Shown: positions 1 to 8,153, counted from the first letter of the stretch. The stretch: DNA of 18,269 nt from Betaproteobacteria bacterium (GCA_011391185.1 JAABRB010000025.1:1-18269), one strand, 5' to 3'. Notes: generated by a model from the sequence alone, not told the origin. Translations and numbers: made by a program.

Positions 1-33
1 GGCGAGCCGCGGCGAATCGGCACGTTCCCGTAG
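1..33 (+). CDS. lepB: Signal peptidase I, last 10 codons (partial)
   Basis: The window opens in an open frame reading GEPRRIGTFP and ending at TAG (31-33). A short C-terminus with Arg-Ile-Gly-Thr/Ser followed by an aromatic residue is typical of proteobacterial LepB. In Betaproteobacteria lepB commonly sits directly upstream of the DUF4845 gene and rnc. LepB is the inner-membrane serine protease that removes Sec and Tat signal peptides. Only the tail is present, so the call rests mainly on gene order. A different upstream gene is possible. Confidence 0.4.
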   Translation, partial: GEPRRIGTFP

Positions 34-46
34 CAGGAGAGCGGAT

Positions 47-430
47 ATGCAACGACGTCAAAAGGGGATGAGTGCGATCGGGATTCTTCTTATCCTGATC
101 CTGGTCGTGTTTGCGGCGCTGGTCGGTATGCGCGTCACGCCGGCATACATCGAGTACTTCGCGATCAAGAAGGCGATTGCCTCCATCGCTCAGAGCGGTG
201 ATCTCCGCGGCGGGTCGGTCGCCGATGTGCGCAAGGCGTTCGAGCGACACCAGGCGATCGATGACTTCACGTCGGTGGGACCGCAGGATCTGGAAATCTC
301 CAAGGACGGCGGCGAGGTCGTGATCTCATTCGCCTATGAAAAACGGGTTCCGCTGTTCTACAACATCAGCCTGGTGATCGAATTTGCGGGCTCCAGCAAA
401 CCCGGCCGGCTCAAGGAGCGGGGCGGGTAA
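47..430 (+). CDS. DUF4845 family small membrane protein
   Basis: The predicted protein has 127 residues. A short basic N-terminus (MQRRQKG) is followed by one hydrophobic segment at about residues 9-28 (SAIGILLILILVVFAALVG) and then a soluble domain of about 95 residues. This is the layout of DUF4845 proteins, which are usually encoded between lepB and rnc in beta- and gammaproteobacteria. The function is unknown; the topology suggests a bitopic inner-membrane protein with its C-terminal domain in the periplasm. AGGAGAG at 35-41 lies five bases before ATG 47 and supports this start. A second ATG at 69 follows AAGGGG and would shorten the protein by seven residues. The pilin-like N-terminus could suggest a pseudopilin, but I see no convincing prepilin cleavage site followed by glutamate. 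Confidence 0.85.
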   Translation: MQRRQKGMSAIGILLILILVVFAALVGMRVTPAYIEYFAIKKAIASIAQSGDLRGGSVADVRKAFERHQAIDDFTSVGPQDLEISKDGGEVVISFAYEKRVPLFYNISLVIEFAGSSKPGRLKERGG

Positions 431-451
431 CGCCGGCATGCGCGGCTCGGA

Positions 452-1120
452 ATGAAGCGCGACGCACTGGAGCGGGCGCTCGGCCACCGATTTGCCAATC
501 CTCGCCTGCTCGAGCAGGCGCTTACGCACCGCAGTCACAGCACGCCGCACAACGAGCGGCTCGAATTCCTCGGCGACGGCATTCTGAATTTTGTCGTCGC
601 GGCCGAGTTGTTCGCGCGGTTTCCCGCGCTCGAGGAAGGGCGCCTGACGCGGATGCGCGCGAGCCTGGTTCGCGAGGAGTCGCTCCATCGTGCCGCCCTC
701 GAGATCGGTCTGGGCGACCACTTGCGCCTCGGCAAGGGGGCGCTCAAGAGCGGTGACTTCCGCCGCGCATCGGTGCTGGCCGACGCGCTCGAAGCCGTGT
801 TCGGCGCAGTGTTTCTCGACGCGGGGTTCGATGCCGCACGGGAGATGATCGTGCGGGTTCTGGCGCCTGCGCTCGCTGCCCTGGATCCCAAGGCAGTATC
901 CAAGGACTCGAAGACCCGGCTCCAGGAGTGGCTGCAGGGCCGCAAGCATGCGCTGCCGCAGTATGCGGTGGTCGCCACGCACGGCGCCGGGCACAATCAG
1001 CTCTTCGAGGTGGAATGCCTGATCGGCGAGCTCGAAGTACGGACGGTCGGCACCGGTGCGAGCCGGCGGGCAGCGGAGCAGGATGCGGCGCGCCAGGCAT
1101 TTGAGAGTATCCAGCCGTGA
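452..1120 (+). CDS. rnc: Ribonuclease III
   Basis: The 222-residue protein has the usual length of bacterial RNase III. It cleaves double-stranded RNA during rRNA and mRNA processing and acts as a cytoplasmic homodimer. The signature NERLEFLGD spans residues 34-42. Aligned to the E. coli enzyme, the catalytic and metal-binding acids are Glu35, Glu38, Asp42, Asp111 and Glu114 ([18 protein letters not shown] at 109-126). A double-stranded-RNA-binding domain runs from about residue 152 ([13 protein letters not shown]) to the end, including the [10 protein letters not shown] helix. ATG 452 follows the DUF4845 stop by 21 bases. The stop codon overlaps the GTG start of era as GTGA, so the two are probably translationally coupled, as in the classic rnc-era pair. 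I see nothing abnormal in the active site. Confidence 0.97.
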   Translation: MKRDALERALGHRFANPRLLEQALTHRSHSTPHNERLEFLGDGILNFVVAAELFARFPALEEGRLTRMRASLVREESLHRAALEIGLGDHLRLGKGALKSGDFRRASVLADALEAVFGAVFLDAGFDAAREMIVRVLAPALAALDPKAVSKDSKTRLQEWLQGRKHALPQYAVVATHGAGHNQLFEVECLIGELEVRTVGTGASRRAAEQDAARQAFESIQP

Positions 1121-2025
1121 ATCGGGACGAGACGACGCCAGTGAACCGCAGCGGGGTGGTCGCCATCATCGGTCGACCCAATGTGGGGAAGTCGACCCTT
1201 TTCAATCGGATGGTCGGCCAGAAATTAAGCATCACCTCGGCGAAGCCGCAGACCACCCGCCATCGCATCGCCGGCATCCTGACCATGGAGACCGCGCAGG
1301 CAGTATTCGTCGACACGCCCGGTTTTCAGATTCTTCAGGGCGGCGCATTGAACCGCGTGCTGAACCGGACAGTCATTCAGGCCCTCGATGGTGTCGACCT
1401 GGCGCTGCTCGTGATCGAGGCGGGCCGATTCCTGGCCGAGGACCGCCGGGTGCTTGCCCTGCTTCCAGAAACGCTGCCGACAATTCTCGTCGTGAACAAG
1501 TCCGACCGGTTGCCGGAGAAGACGCGCATGATCCTGTTCCTGCAGACGGCCGCCAAAGGGCACGATTACGCCGCAATCGTTCCGGTGAGCGCGCGGACCG
1601 GACGCAACGTAGGCGAGCTCGTGCGCGTTCTGGTGGGTCGGCTGCCCGAGCAGCCGCCGCTGTATCCCGCCGATGAACTCACCGACCGGGACGAGCGGTT
1701 TCTTGCGGCGGAGCTCGTGCGCGAAAAGCTGTTCCGGTCGGTCGGGGATGAAGTGCCCTATGGCAGCACGGTCGTCATCGAAAAATTCGAGCAGGAAGGC
1801 AGACTGCGCCGCATCCACGCGGCAATCGTGGTCGAGAAGCCGGGACACAAGGCGATCGTGATCGGGCGCGCCGGCGAAAAGCTCAAGGCGATCGCCAGTG
1901 CGGCGCGCGTGGACATCGAGAAGCTGTTCGGTGGAAAGGTTTATCTCGAGGTGTGGGTGAAAGTGAGGAAGGGCTGGAGCGACGACGAAGGGAAACTTCG
2001 TCAGCTGGGTTACGGGCATGGGTGA
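1117..2025 (+). CDS. era: GTPase Era
   Basis: The 302-residue protein is Era, the GTPase that binds the 3' end of 16S rRNA during 30S assembly. The GTP-binding motifs are all visible: G1 GRPNVGKS at 19-26, the switch I region with PQTTRHRI at 44-51, G3 DTPG at 66-69, G4 NKSD at 127-130 and G5 SA at 158-159. The C-terminal KH domain, with [12 protein letters not shown] at about 248-259 and [13 protein letters not shown] at 275-287, is intact. The GTG start overlaps the rnc stop. A second in-frame GTG at 1141 would remove eight residues and is also plausible, because the conserved domain begins only at about residue 12. The stop lies eight bases inside recO, another coupling overlap. Confidence 0.97.
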   Translation: MNRDETTPVNRSGVVAIIGRPNVGKSTLFNRMVGQKLSITSAKPQTTRHRIAGILTMETAQAVFVDTPGFQILQGGALNRVLNRTVIQALDGVDLALLVIEAGRFLAEDRRVLALLPETLPTILVVNKSDRLPEKTRMILFLQTAAKGHDYAAIVPVSARTGRNVGELVRVLVGRLPEQPPLYPADELTDRDERFLAAELVREKLFRSVGDEVPYGSTVVIEKFEQEGRLRRIHAAIVVEKPGHKAIVIGRAGEKLKAIASAARVDIEKLFGGKVYLEVWVKVRKGWSDDEGKLRQLGYGHG

Positions 2026-2752
2026 AAGGGAACGCGTGGACGGCGAGCAGGCTTTTGTCCTGCATAGCTATCCGTTTCGGGAGACGAGCCTGCTCGTCGA
2101 ACTCTTCAGCCGACGATTTGGCCGCGTCGCCGTGCTTGCGAAAGGCGCCCGGCGGCCGCGCTCGGTGCTGCGCGGCACGCTGCTCGCGTTTCAGCCGCTC
2201 GCCGTCGGTTGGGCCGGGAAGGGCGAGGTGCGCACATTGATGAAAGCCGAGTGGCGCGGCGGGCAGCCCCTCCTGGCGGGAGAAGCGATTTTCTGCGGGT
2301 TCTACCTCAATGAGCTCATGCTGCGCCTTCTGCCGCGCGAAGACGCCCATGACGCGCTGTTCGAAGCCTACGCCGAAGCGCTGGATCGGCTGGCACGGGG
2401 CGCAGTGGCAGCGCCCGTGCTGCGCAATTTCGAGAAACGTCTGCTGAAGGAGCTGGGCTATGCCTTGACGCTCGATCGCGAGCCGGTATCGGGCGCCAGC
2501 TTGGATCCGGAGGCCATGTATCGGTACGAGCCCGAACGCGGCCCGGTTGCCGTCGGAGCAGGCGGCAGGACGGGCGGGGCAGACGGCCTGCTTTTCAGCG
2601 GACGCGCGTTGCTCGAGATCGCCCGTGAGGATTTCCGCGATCCGCAGACGCTGCAACAGGGCCGGCTACTGATGCGACTGATCATCAATCACCGGCTCGA
2701 TCAGCGTCCACTCCAGAGTCGGCGCGTGTTCGAATCCTTGCAGGAGCTGTGA
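2018..2752 (+). CDS. recO: DNA repair protein RecO
   Basis: The 244-residue protein fits RecO, which works with RecR to load RecA onto SSB-coated single-stranded DNA during gap repair. The N-terminal OB fold covers about residues 10-85, with the diagnostic start GEQAFVLHSYPFRETSLLVELFS-like (residues 9-31) and VAVLAKGARRPRS (38-50). A helical domain follows, including FCGFYLNELMLRLLP at 92-106 and FEKRLLKELGY at 138-148. The zinc-finger cysteines found in Gram-positive RecO are absent, as is usual in beta- and gammaproteobacteria. The gene overlaps the end of era by eight bases. AGGAG at 2742-2746, near its 3' end, is a good ribosome-binding site for whatever starts at 2752. Confidence 0.94.
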   Translation: MGERERVDGEQAFVLHSYPFRETSLLVELFSRRFGRVAVLAKGARRPRSVLRGTLLAFQPLAVGWAGKGEVRTLMKAEWRGGQPLLAGEAIFCGFYLNELMLRLLPREDAHDALFEAYAEALDRLARGAVAAPVLRNFEKRLLKELGYALTLDREPVSGASLDPEAMYRYEPERGPVAVGAGGRTGGADGLLFSGRALLEIAREDFRDPQTLQQGRLLMRLIINHRLDQRPLQSRRVFESLQEL

Positions 2753-2823
2753 TGCGGGCGGCAAAGTTCTTGCGTACTTGCGTAACGAATGGGGCGGTGG
2801 ATCCAGGGGAACGTCATGATTGA
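2752..2823 (+). CDS. Possible 23-residue coupling ORF between recO and pdxJ
   Basis: A short frame reads MRAAKFLRTCVTNGAVDPG and four more residues. Its ATG overlaps the recO stop as TGATG. AGGAG at 2742-2746 lies five bases upstream, the best Shine-Dalgarno sequence in this part of the operon. Its stop (2821-2823) falls just after the pdxJ ATG at 2816, so ribosomes finishing it would end on the pdxJ start. This geometry suits a leader or coupling peptide. The peptide resembles nothing I recognise and chance remains possible in GC-rich DNA. Confidence 0.35.
   Translation: MRAAKFLRTCVTNGAVDPGERHD
2769..2784 (+). repeat. Tandem 8-bp repeat CTTGCGTA x2
   Basis: Two perfect adjacent copies of CTTGCGTA lie at 2769-2776 and 2777-2784, in the 63-base gap between recO and pdxJ. 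They could be a replication slippage product or a small binding site. No promoter elements close to consensus are visible around them. Confidence 0.8.
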
Positions 2824-3586
2824 ACTCGGCGTCAATATCGATCATGTCGCAACGGTGCGCCAGGCGCGACGCACCTACGAGCCCGATCCGGTCTGGGCCG
2901 CGGTCGAGGCGCATCTCGGCGGCGCTGACGGGATCACCGTGCACTTGCGCGAGGACCGCCGGCACATCCAGGACGAGGACGCGCGGCGGCTGCGCGAGCT
3001 CACGCACATCAAGCTCAATCTGGAAATGGCGGCAGTCGAGGAAATGATCGGAATCGCATGCCGCCTGCGGCCGGAGATGGCGATGCTCGTCCCGGAAGGA
3101 CGGCACGAGATCACGACCGAAGGCGGGCTGAACATCGTGGCTCAGGAAGCAAAACTCACCGCTGCGGTCCGGAAGCTCGGCGATGCGGGCATCGTGGTCA
3201 GCGTATTCATCGATGCCGACTTGCGTCAGGTGGAGGCGGCGCAGCGGGTCGGCGCGGCGGTCTGCGAGGTGCATACGGGGCCCTACGCCCATGCTTTCCA
3301 TTCGCGGGGGCGCGACGCGGAGAGCCCGCCGGTCATGGCGGAGCTGGCGAAGCTCGCCGAAGCCGGCAAGGCGATTCGCGCGCTGGGAATGCGATTCAAT
3401 GCCGGCCATGCTCTCAACTACATCAATGTCGATCCGGTGGCACAACTGCCTGGCATCCGGGAGCTGCACATCGGTCATGCGATTGTGAGCCGGGCGGTCT
3501 TCATCGGCATGCGCGATGCGGTTCGCGAGATGAAGGCCCTCATCACGCAGGCGGCGTGGCGTGCCGCGCGAGAGGAACCGCGGTGA
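2816..3586 (+). CDS. pdxJ: Pyridoxine 5'-phosphate synthase
   Basis: The 256-residue protein is PdxJ. It condenses 3-amino-1-hydroxyacetone 1-phosphate with 1-deoxy-D-xylulose 5-phosphate to give pyridoxine 5'-phosphate, the last ring-forming step of the DXP-dependent vitamin B6 pathway. It starts with the family's usual IELGVNIDHVATVRQAR. TVHLREDRRHI at 41-51 holds catalytic His43, NLEMA at 68-72 holds Glu70 and NAGHALNY at 195-202 holds His198, equivalent to E. coli His45, Glu72 and His193. An in-frame upstream start at 2789 would add nine residues, but ATG 2816 is preferred. AGGGGA at 2805-2810 lies five bases before it, and PdxJ homologues begin at this point. The stop overlaps the GTG start of acpS. 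PdxJ followed by AcpS is a widespread proteobacterial arrangement. Confidence 0.96.
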   Translation: MIELGVNIDHVATVRQARRTYEPDPVWAAVEAHLGGADGITVHLREDRRHIQDEDARRLRELTHIKLNLEMAAVEEMIGIACRLRPEMAMLVPEGRHEITTEGGLNIVAQEAKLTAAVRKLGDAGIVVSVFIDADLRQVEAAQRVGAAVCEVHTGPYAHAFHSRGRDAESPPVMAELAKLAEAGKAIRALGMRFNAGHALNYINVDPVAQLPGIRELHIGHAIVSRAVFIGMRDAVREMKALITQAAWRAAREEPR

Positions 3587-3978
3587 TCCTCGGCATCGGC
3601 ACGGATCTCGTCGAGATTCCGCGCATCGAGCAGGCGCTTGCGCGTCACGGAGAGCGCTTCGCGCGCAAGATCCTGGTGCCGCACGAGCTGGAGCGGTTTG
3701 CCGCCCACCGCAAGCCGGCTGCATATCTTGCAAAGCGCTTCGCAGCGAAAGAGGCTTTTTCCAAGGCGATGGGAACCGGCATTCATTTTCCGGTCAACTG
3801 GCAGAACGTCAGTGTCGCCAACCTCACTTCCGGAAAACCCTGCTTTTGGTTCTCCGAAGCGCTCGCGGTACTGCTGGCCACGCGACGAATCCGCGAGGTG
3901 CATGTCAGCCTGACCGACGAGCGCGAGGTGGCCGCGGCCTTCGTCATCCTCGAAGGGGAAGACCGGCATGCCGCTTGA
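3583..3978 (+). CDS. acpS: Holo-[acyl-carrier-protein] synthase
   Basis: The frame encodes 131 residues starting at GTG 3583, which overlaps the pdxJ stop as GTGA. The product transfers 4'-phosphopantetheine from coenzyme A to the serine of acyl carrier protein, activating it for fatty acid synthesis. The N-terminal [14 protein letters not shown] holds the metal-binding Asp8. [16 protein letters not shown] at 51-66 holds Glu57 and the basic residues typical of group I phosphopantetheinyl transferases. The length matches the usual 120-130 residues. The frame stays open upstream of 3583 inside pdxJ, but homologues begin at the MILGIGTD position. The last codons overlap nagZ by 11 bases. Confidence 0.95.
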   Translation: MILGIGTDLVEIPRIEQALARHGERFARKILVPHELERFAAHRKPAAYLAKRFAAKEAFSKAMGTGIHFPVNWQNVSVANLTSGKPCFWFSEALAVLLATRRIREVHVSLTDEREVAAAFVILEGEDRHAA

Positions 3979-4996
3979 ATTGCCACTCGGACCGGTGATG
4001 CTCGACGTCGCGGGCCTCACTCTCGACGCGTCGGATCGGGAGGTTCTGACCCATCCCGCCGTCGGCGGCGTCATCCTGTTCAAGCAGAATTTTGCATCGC
4101 CAGCGCAGCTGGCGCAGCTCACGGCGGACATTCACGGCCTGCGCTCGCCTTCATTGCTGATTGCGGTCGACCACGAAGGCGGTCGCGTCCAACGATTTCA
4201 GGATGGATTCACCCGGTTGCCGCCGATGCGTTCGTTGGGCGCCGTGTATGACCGGGACCCCGGCCTCGCCGAGAATCTCGCGGGTGCGATCGGACTCGTT
4301 CTCGCCTCGGAGCTCCTCGGACACGGTGTCGACCTGAGCTTTGCTCCGGTGGTCGATATCGACTTCGGGTCGAGCAGCGTCATCGGCGACCGGGCGTTTC
4401 ACAGCACGCCGCAGGGAGTGGCCCGCCTTGCGGCGAGCCTGGTGCGCGGGATGGGCCGGGGCGGCATGGGTGCGGTCGCGAAGCATTTCCCCGGGCACGG
4501 ATTCGTGCGCGCAGATTCGCACATCGCAGTGCCCGTCGATGAGCGCGAACTCGCACAGATCGAAGCGCAGGACCTGCTGCCGTACCGGACGCTGATCGCC
4601 GCGGGGCTCGCCGGCGTCATGCCGGCTCACGTCATCTACCCCAAGGTGGACTCGCGCCCGGCGGGTTTTTCGAGCATCTGGCTCGCCCGGATCCTGCGCG
4701 GAAAGCTCGGGTTCGATGGGCTGGTGTTCAGCGACGATCTCTCGATGGAAGGGGCGCGCGTCGCGGGCGATATCGTGGCGCGGGGCAGAGCAGCGCTCGG
4801 CGCGGGCTGCGACCTGGTCCTTGTCTGCGGAAACCGGGCGGCGGCGGGCGCCCTGCTTTCCGGATTGAAGGCACCGCCGGCTGCAGCCGCCCGACTTGCC
4901 CGGTTTCAGGGCAGGCCGGCGGCGGATGCAAGAGCGGGTTACGAGACGGCGTTGCGCACCCTGGCGGGCGCAGGCGATTCGGGGATGCTCGCGTGA
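3968..4996 (+). CDS. nagZ: Beta-N-acetylhexosaminidase (glycoside hydrolase 3)
   Basis: The 342-residue protein is NagZ, a cytoplasmic enzyme of cell-wall recycling that removes N-acetylglucosamine from GlcNAc-1,6-anhydromuramyl peptides. The product can also influence AmpC beta-lactamase induction in species that have that pathway. Visible motifs are [12 protein letters not shown] at 66-77, KHFPGHG at 172-178, the catalytic Asp-His dyad in RADSH (Asp183, His185) and the nucleophile motif SDDLSM at 255-260. The length is typical for Gram-negative NagZ. The start overlaps acpS by 11 bases and follows AAGGGGAAG at a suitable distance. It ends four bases before the convergent efp stop, with no recognisable terminator between them. 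Confidence 0.95.
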   Translation: MPLELPLGPVMLDVAGLTLDASDREVLTHPAVGGVILFKQNFASPAQLAQLTADIHGLRSPSLLIAVDHEGGRVQRFQDGFTRLPPMRSLGAVYDRDPGLAENLAGAIGLVLASELLGHGVDLSFAPVVDIDFGSSSVIGDRAFHSTPQGVARLAASLVRGMGRGGMGAVAKHFPGHGFVRADSHIAVPVDERELAQIEAQDLLPYRTLIAAGLAGVMPAHVIYPKVDSRPAGFSSIWLARILRGKLGFDGLVFSDDLSMEGARVAGDIVARGRAALGAGCDLVLVCGNRAAAGALLSGLKAPPAAAARLARFQGRPAADARAGYETALRTLAGAGDSGMLA

Positions 4997-5000
4997 GGTT

Positions 5001-5567
5001 CTATGCCCGCTCCATATAGACCCCTTCGTCGGTATTGACCTTGATCTTCTCGCCCGCCTCGATGAAAGGCGGCACCAGAACCGTGATCCCGGTCTCCATG
5101 CGCGCCGGCTTGAACGACGTGGTGGCCGTCGAGTTCTTGATATTCGGGTCCGTCTCGACGACCGTCAGCACGACGCTCGGGGGCAGCTGCACGCCGATCG
5201 GGCGATCGTTGTGAAAGTTGACCTGGACGTCGGTGTTGGGAAGCAGGAAACCCGCCTGGCCCTCCAGCATCTCGGCGCTGATGTTGAGCTGTTCGTAGGA
5301 CTCCTGGTCCATGAAGACGAATGCGCCGCCGTCCTGGTAGAGGTATTGCATCCCGCGCGGCTCGACGAATGCGCGTTCGACCTTCTCGTCGGTCCGGAAG
5401 CGGACGTTCGTCTTGGTGCCGGCCTCGATGTCCTTCATCTCGACCTGCATGAACGCGCCGCCGCGACCGCCGACATGCACGTGATAGGATTTCAGGACGC
5501 GCCAGACCCGCTTGTCCCACTCGAGCAGGTTGCCGACGCGAATTTCGGTTGCCAGTGCTTTCGCCAT
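5001..5567 (-). CDS. efp: Elongation factor P (arginine-tip type)
   Basis: The 188-residue protein has the three-domain layout of EF-P, which enters the ribosomal E site and relieves stalling at polyproline stretches. The N-terminal KOW-like domain holds the functional loop HVGGRGGAF at 31-39. The tip residue is Arg35 where E. coli has the modified Lys34. The following OB domains include MQYLYQDGGAFVFMDQESYEQ (73-93, near the usual EF-P signature) and end GVYMERA. The body resembles EF-P of the alphaproteobacterial style rather than the SGRNAAV-loop proteins that EarP rhamnosylates in many Betaproteobacteria. No earP lies next to it. The ATG has only a weak ribosome-binding site. The gene is alone on the minus strand, divergent from the glycosylase gene and convergent with nagZ. 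Confidence 0.96.
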   Translation of the reverse strand: MAKALATEIRVGNLLEWDKRVWRVLKSYHVHVGGRGGAFMQVEMKDIEAGTKTNVRFRTDEKVERAFVEPRGMQYLYQDGGAFVFMDQESYEQLNISAEMLEGQAGFLLPNTDVQVNFHNDRPIGVQLPPSVVLTVVETDPNIKNSTATTSFKPARMETGITVLVPPFIEAGEKIKVNTDEGVYMERA

Positions 5568-5590
5568 AAGAAGACTTGTCTGTGCCGGAC

Positions 5591-5610
5591 GTAAAAGCGG
5601 GCGATTTTAC
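5591..5610. promoter_or_regulatory. Near-palindrome containing likely efp -10 box
   Basis: GTAAAAGCGGGCGATTTTAC is a 20-base near-palindrome in which eight of ten positions pair. On the minus strand it contains TAAAAT (5604-5609), a good -10 box about 36 bases before the efp ATG. No convincing -35 box is seen at the matching distance. The site lies between efp and the likely ATG of the divergent glycosylase gene, so it could be a promoter, an operator or both. Confidence 0.4.
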
Positions 5611-5644
5611 CGGAAACAGACTCCGCGAGGCGTGGCCCCGGGAC

Positions 5645-6274
5645 ATGTTCGATCCCGGATGCCACGACTGCCCGCGGTTGACGGCCTTCCTGCAAGGCGT
5701 CCGGCGCGAGCGACCCGCTTATCATGCGCGACCCGTGCCGCCGTTCGGCGATCGTCAGGCCGGATTGCTGATTGTCGGACTCGCGCCGGGAATGCATGGG
5801 GCGAACCGGACCGGCCGCCCGTTCACCGGCGATTTCGCCGGTATCCTCCTCTACCGCACGCTGCATCGGTTTGGTTTTGCGAGCCATTCGGGTTCCAACG
5901 ATCCGGACGACGGGCTTATGCTCATCGGATGTCGGGTCACCAACGCCGTGAAATGTCTCCCGCCGCAGAACAAGCCGGTTCCCGCCGAGATCCGGTGCTG
6001 CAACCGGTATCTGGCGGCGGAAATGGCGAAGTACCCACCGCGGGCGGTCCTCGCCCTCGGTCGCATCGCGCACGAGGCCGTGCTTCGGGCGCGCGGGCTC
6101 AAACTGGGCCAGTTCCCATTCGCGCATCATGCAGTTCACGATTTGCCCGGTAGCCTGCGCCTGTTCGATAGCTACCACTGCAGCCGATACAATACGCAGA
6201 CGAAGCGCCTGACCGAGGCCATGTTCGAGGCGGTCGTGCGCGACATTGCGGGATTCGTGGGTCTCCCGCCGTGA
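5645..6274 (+). CDS. Uracil-DNA glycosylase, family 5 (UdgB-like)
   Basis: From ATG 5645 the protein has 209 residues. It belongs to the iron-sulfur uracil-DNA glycosylases, which excise uracil and sometimes other deaminated bases to begin base-excision repair. Motif 1 GLAPGMHGANRTGRPFTGD lies at 45-63 and the motif 3 region DSYHCSRYNTQTKRLT at 175-190. Candidate 4Fe-4S ligands are Cys6 and Cys9 (GCHDCPRL), Cys104 (NAVKCLPP) and Cys118 or Cys119. The frame is open up to GTG 5582 and TTG 5576, which would add 21 or 23 residues. I prefer 5645 because it leaves a 77-base divergent region containing the efp promoter, but no start has a strong ribosome-binding site. uvrC follows, so two repair genes are adjacent. 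In related genomes this position often carries earP. Confidence 0.88.
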   Translation: MFDPGCHDCPRLTAFLQGVRRERPAYHARPVPPFGDRQAGLLIVGLAPGMHGANRTGRPFTGDFAGILLYRTLHRFGFASHSGSNDPDDGLMLIGCRVTNAVKCLPPQNKPVPAEIRCCNRYLAAEMAKYPPRAVLALGRIAHEAVLRARGLKLGQFPFAHHAVHDLPGSLRLFDSYHCSRYNTQTKRLTEAMFEAVVRDIAGFVGLPP

Positions 6275-6308
6275 CTTGATTGCGGTTAGCGACCTCCAGC
6301 AGCGTGGA

Positions 6309-8129
6309 ATGCCTCAAGCCGAGACCGGAGTGTTGGATAGTGCGAACCTGATCGGGGGGTTGCCTCACCTCCCCGGCGTGTACCGGATGCTCGACGCCGG
6401 GCAGAGTGTCCTGTACGTGGGCAAGGCACGTGATCTCAAGAAGCGCGTGGCATCGTATTTCCAGAAATCCGATCATGGTCCGCGCACCCAGATCATGCTT
6501 TCCCAGGTGGCCGGCGTCGAGGTGACGGTGACATCATCGGAGGGGGAGGCGCTGCTGCTCGAGAACAACCTGATCAAATCGCTCGCGCCGCGCTACAACA
6601 TCCTCTTCCGCGACGACAAGTCGTATCCTTATCTGATGATTGGTGGCGGTCCCTACCCGCGCCTCGGATTCCACCGGGGGGCGCTCGATCGCGACAACTC
6701 GTATTACGGACCGTTTCCGGGCGCCGCTGCCGTTCGGGAGAGCATCCAGCTGCTCCAGAAGGTCTTCCGGTTGCGAACGTGCGAGGATTCGGTGTTCCAG
6801 AACCGATCACGCCCCTGCCTCCTGCATCAGATCCGGCGCTGCTCGGCGCCCTGCGTGGGCCTGATCCAGCCGGACGAATACGCCGCGGACGTGCGGAACG
6901 CGGCACTCTTCATGGAGGGGCACGAGGACGATGTGCTCACCACGCTCGCAGCACGCATGCAAGACGCCTCGGAACGGCGCGAATACGAGCGGGCCGCCAT
7001 TCACCGCGACCAGATCAAATCGCTCTCGGGGGTGCAGCAGACGCAGTATGTCGATACGGCGAAGTCCGCGGATGTCGACGCGGTCGTATGTGCCATGGAG
7101 GGCGAGGTGGCATGCGTGAACCTGGTGATGGTACGCAACGGCCGGTGCCTGGGAGACCGGAGCTTCTTCCCCGAGCACGCCGAGTCCCACAGCACGGATG
7201 ACGTCGTGGCCGCATTTCTCGCGCAGCACTACTTGCAGGCGCCGCCCCCGAGCGTGATTGTGATCGAGGCGGGCGCCGATACGGGCGATCTCGCGGCGGT
7301 ATTGTCGCAGCACGCCAAGCGAGCGGTGCACATCGTGTCGCGCCCGCAGACGGAGCGCCGTGCCTGGCTGGAGATGGCCGCACGCAACGCAGCGCTGGCG
7401 CTCGCGCAACGGACACGGGAGCGGGGGACCCAGGAAACGCGGCTGGCTGCGATGCGCGATGCGCTCGGTCTGGTGCCCGCGGTGCAGCGGATCGAATGCT
7501 TCGATGTGAGTCACACGATGGGTGAGGCGCCCGTTGCGGCGTGCGTGGTCTACGATCAGCTGCGCATGCGCAACGGCGAATACCGCCGGTATAACATCAC
7601 CGGCGTGACGCCCGGAGACGATTACGGCGCGCTGCGCTCGGCGCTCCAGCGGCGTTATGAAAAAGTCACTCGAGGGGAGGGCGTCGTTCCGGATCTGCTG
7701 CTGATCGATGGCGGAAGAGGTCAGGTGAATACCGCGAAGGAAGTCCTTGCGGAGCTCGGGCTGTCGGATGTGGATCTGATCGGCGTGGCAAAAGGGTCCG
7801 AGCGCAAACCGGGCCGCGAGGAACTCGTTCTGGCGGACAGCGATCGGACATTACGTCTCGCCAGCGACCATCCGGGGTTGCATCTCATCCAGCAGATTCG
7901 CGATGAAGCGCATCGGTTCGCGATTACCGGCCATCGCGCCCGGCGGGGCAAGGCGCGCGTCACCTCCTCGCTCGAAGGAATTTCAGGCGTGGGCCCGAAG
8001 CGTCGCCGGCAGCTCCTGGAGCGATTCGGCGGACTGCGCGGCGTCGCCTCAGCGAGCGTGGAGGACCTTGCCCAGGTGGAGGGCATCAGCCGGATCCTCG
8101 CCGAGCGCATCTATCGCGACCTGCATTGA
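6309..8129 (+). CDS. uvrC: UvrABC system protein C
   Basis: From ATG 6309 the protein has 606 residues, the normal size of UvrC, the subunit that makes both incisions in nucleotide excision repair. The N-terminal GIY-YIG nuclease domain shows LPGVYRML at 21-28, SVLYVGKARDLKKR at 33-46 and the LLLENNLIK region. The central UVR segment (ERREYERAAIHRDQI) contacts UvrB. The C-terminal RNase H-like nuclease domain shows ECFDVSHTMGEAPVA, YRRYNI and LLLIDGGRGQV. Two helix-hairpin-helix motifs close the protein (ISGVGPKRRRQLLERFGG and QVEGISRILAERIY). A TTG at 6246 extends the frame into the glycosylase gene and is not needed. The 34-base gap after the glycosylase gene and the 24-base gap before pgsA suggest one transcript. 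uvrC-pgsA is conserved in proteobacteria. Confidence 0.97.
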   Translation: MPQAETGVLDSANLIGGLPHLPGVYRMLDAGQSVLYVGKARDLKKRVASYFQKSDHGPRTQIMLSQVAGVEVTVTSSEGEALLLENNLIKSLAPRYNILFRDDKSYPYLMIGGGPYPRLGFHRGALDRDNSYYGPFPGAAAVRESIQLLQKVFRLRTCEDSVFQNRSRPCLLHQIRRCSAPCVGLIQPDEYAADVRNAALFMEGHEDDVLTTLAARMQDASERREYERAAIHRDQIKSLSGVQQTQYVDTAKSADVDAVVCAMEGEVACVNLVMVRNGRCLGDRSFFPEHAESHSTDDVVAAFLAQHYLQAPPPSVIVIEAGADTGDLAAVLSQHAKRAVHIVSRPQTERRAWLEMAARNAALALAQRTRERGTQETRLAAMRDALGLVPAVQRIECFDVSHTMGEAPVAACVVYDQLRMRNGEYRRYNITGVTPGDDYGALRSALQRRYEKVTRGEGVVPDLLLIDGGRGQVNTAKEVLAELGLSDVDLIGVAKGSERKPGREELVLADSDRTLRLASDHPGLHLIQQIRDEAHRFAITGHRARRGKARVTSSLEGISGVGPKRRRQLLERFGGLRGVASASVEDLAQVEGISRILAERIYRDLH

Positions 8130-8153
8130 CACGATCTCGATGAAAATCCCCCT

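Noticed and set aside
2666..3733. Minus-strand 355-residue frame opposite pdxJ
   Set aside because: It is an antisense shadow. PdxJ on the plus strand has all catalytic residues.
4896..5594. Plus-strand 232-residue frame opposite efp
   Set aside because: Efp on the minus strand is unambiguous. This frame is a low-complexity complement.
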